Assembly: GCA_025924435.1 (NCBI GenBank)
Contig: JAICIL010000036.1
Span: 1-21,001, forward strand
Reading direction: 5' to 3'
DNA from: Chloroflexia bacterium
GTDB lineage: Bacteria; Chloroflexota; Chloroflexia; Thermomicrobiales; JALYUS01
DNA length: 21,001 bases
A model generated the notes under the pieces. It was not told the DNA's origin. It searched no databases and saw only the letters and a program-made list of their open reading frames with translations. Of the stretch, positions 20,447-21,001 are shown piece after piece (the first letter of the stretch is position 1; every line of letters starts with the position of its first letter). A program made the position numbers and the translations under genes.

Positions 20447-20537
20447 TCACAGTTCCGATGCGGGAACGACGCCAGGAATGCCCGTAGTTGCGCGCAGTAC
20501 CGACGAAAGCACTGTAGCGCGACGAAACGCCGTGCAC

Positions 20538-21001
20538 TCAGTCCGCCTCGATCCGGTCAATGACCGCCTGTATTGCATGATCCGGCAAAGAGAGGACGAT
20601 GAAGGACGGGAGGCCGAGTCGCTTCCAGAGCGGGAACGGCTCCTGCCCCGTCAGGCGCGCGACGAAGAGGGTGATTACCGTTCCATGTGCAACGACGACG
20701 ATATTCCCGGCCGGATACCGTGCGCAAACACCCTCGACCGCCGCAGCGAACCGGGCATGCGCCTCGTCCGCCGACTCGTTGCCCACGATGCGCCGATCCG
20801 GCTCCGCGAAGAAGCGGGCGATCCGCGCCTCCAATTCCTCGGCACCGAGCCAGCCGAGGCCGGTGCGGTCGTTCTCGTGCAAGTTCGCGACGATTTCCAC
20901 CGGCACAGCAAGCCGCTCCGCGACGATCCGGCCCGTCTCGGTCGCCTTCGGTTCGGGGCTGGCGGGGGCCTGCGCCGGGTAGTAGGGGGCGATGGGAGCC
21001 G
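20538..21001 (-). CDS. Histidine phosphatase (phosphoglycerate-mutase-like) family protein, N-terminus outside window
   Basis: The frame runs unbroken to the right edge, so the gene continues beyond the window; about 154 codons are visible. The part seen has the substrate-pocket block ASPEPKATETGRIVAERL, then LHENDRTGLGWLG, the NESADEAHARFAAAV segment and the second catalytic His in IVVVAHGTV. The first RHG motif should lie just beyond the edge. A GTG at 20906 could be taken as a start, but the upstream residues clearly belong to the family. It is likely a small-molecule phosphatase; the substrate is unknown. Confidence 0.88.
   Translation of the reverse strand, partial: APIAPYYPAQAPASPEPKATETGRIVAERLAVPVEIVANLHENDRTGLGWLGAEELEARIARFFAEPDRRIVGNESADEAHARFAAAVEGVCARYPAGNIVVVAHGTVITLFVARLTGQEPFPLWKRLGLPSFIVLSLPDHAIQAVIDRIEAD

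Overview
The window is GC-rich, densely coding bacterial chromosome with no rRNA, tRNA, insertion sequence, prophage or CRISPR array that I can see. Strong Shine-Dalgarno sites, frequent GTG/TTG starts, E. coli-like sigma-70 promoters, a Tat-exported lipoprotein solute-binding protein and several DUF433/PIN-type gene pairs would fit a Chloroflexota-like or neighbouring terrestrial phylum. That placement is an impression from gene content, not a measurement.

Layout. 1-2032 (minus): a CUT1-type sugar ABC transporter operon with a good promoter at 2070-2097. The order is MalF-like permease, MalG-like permease, then a Tat/lipobox solute-binding protein cut by the left edge; there is no ATPase gene. 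2349-2483: a 44-aa membrane micropeptide. 2637-4233 (minus): two very hydrophilic small proteins and a general-stress-type SDR, probably one unit. 4498-5013: DUF4395 membrane protein, convergent with an S9 prolyl-oligopeptidase (5107-7050). 7215-8320: toxin-antitoxin-like module 1 (HicB-like/DUF433 protein plus PIN). 8501-9841: sulfite-oxidase-like molybdoprotein and a small winged-helix protein. 9935-10985 (minus): module 2 (DUF433-like protein, an overlapping 56-aa ORF, PIN). 11046-11849 (minus): PF00756 esterase, divergent from a HAD dehalogenase (12196-12882). 13225-15129: DEAD-box helicase fused to a C-terminal cold-shock domain, behind a promoter and a structured leader of about 280 nt. 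15297-16984: a hypothetical protein coupled to a membrane-anchored phospholipase-D-family protein. 17056-18183: two further hypotheticals, the second with its own promoter and a switch-like hairpin leader. 18212-20392 (minus): module 3 (DUF433-like plus DUF5615), running into a quinone-oxidoreductase-like MDR and a cupin. 20538-21001 (minus): a histidine phosphatase cut by the right edge.

Two threads run through the window. First, three two- or three-gene modules share a DUF433-type protein but carry three different PIN-fold partners; each has a candidate promoter with a short palindrome at or beside the -35 box. One DUF433 protein carries an extra HicB-like domain, and another overlaps a small ORF that ends directly against the toxin start codon. 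Second, four intergenic sites carry short tandem arrays of 7-9 bp units with different unit sequences (GAGTTCG, CACCAAG, GACTACC, GAGGACT). Two are clear long inverted repeats, and all sit at transcription boundaries (promoter, convergent ends, leader, terminator).
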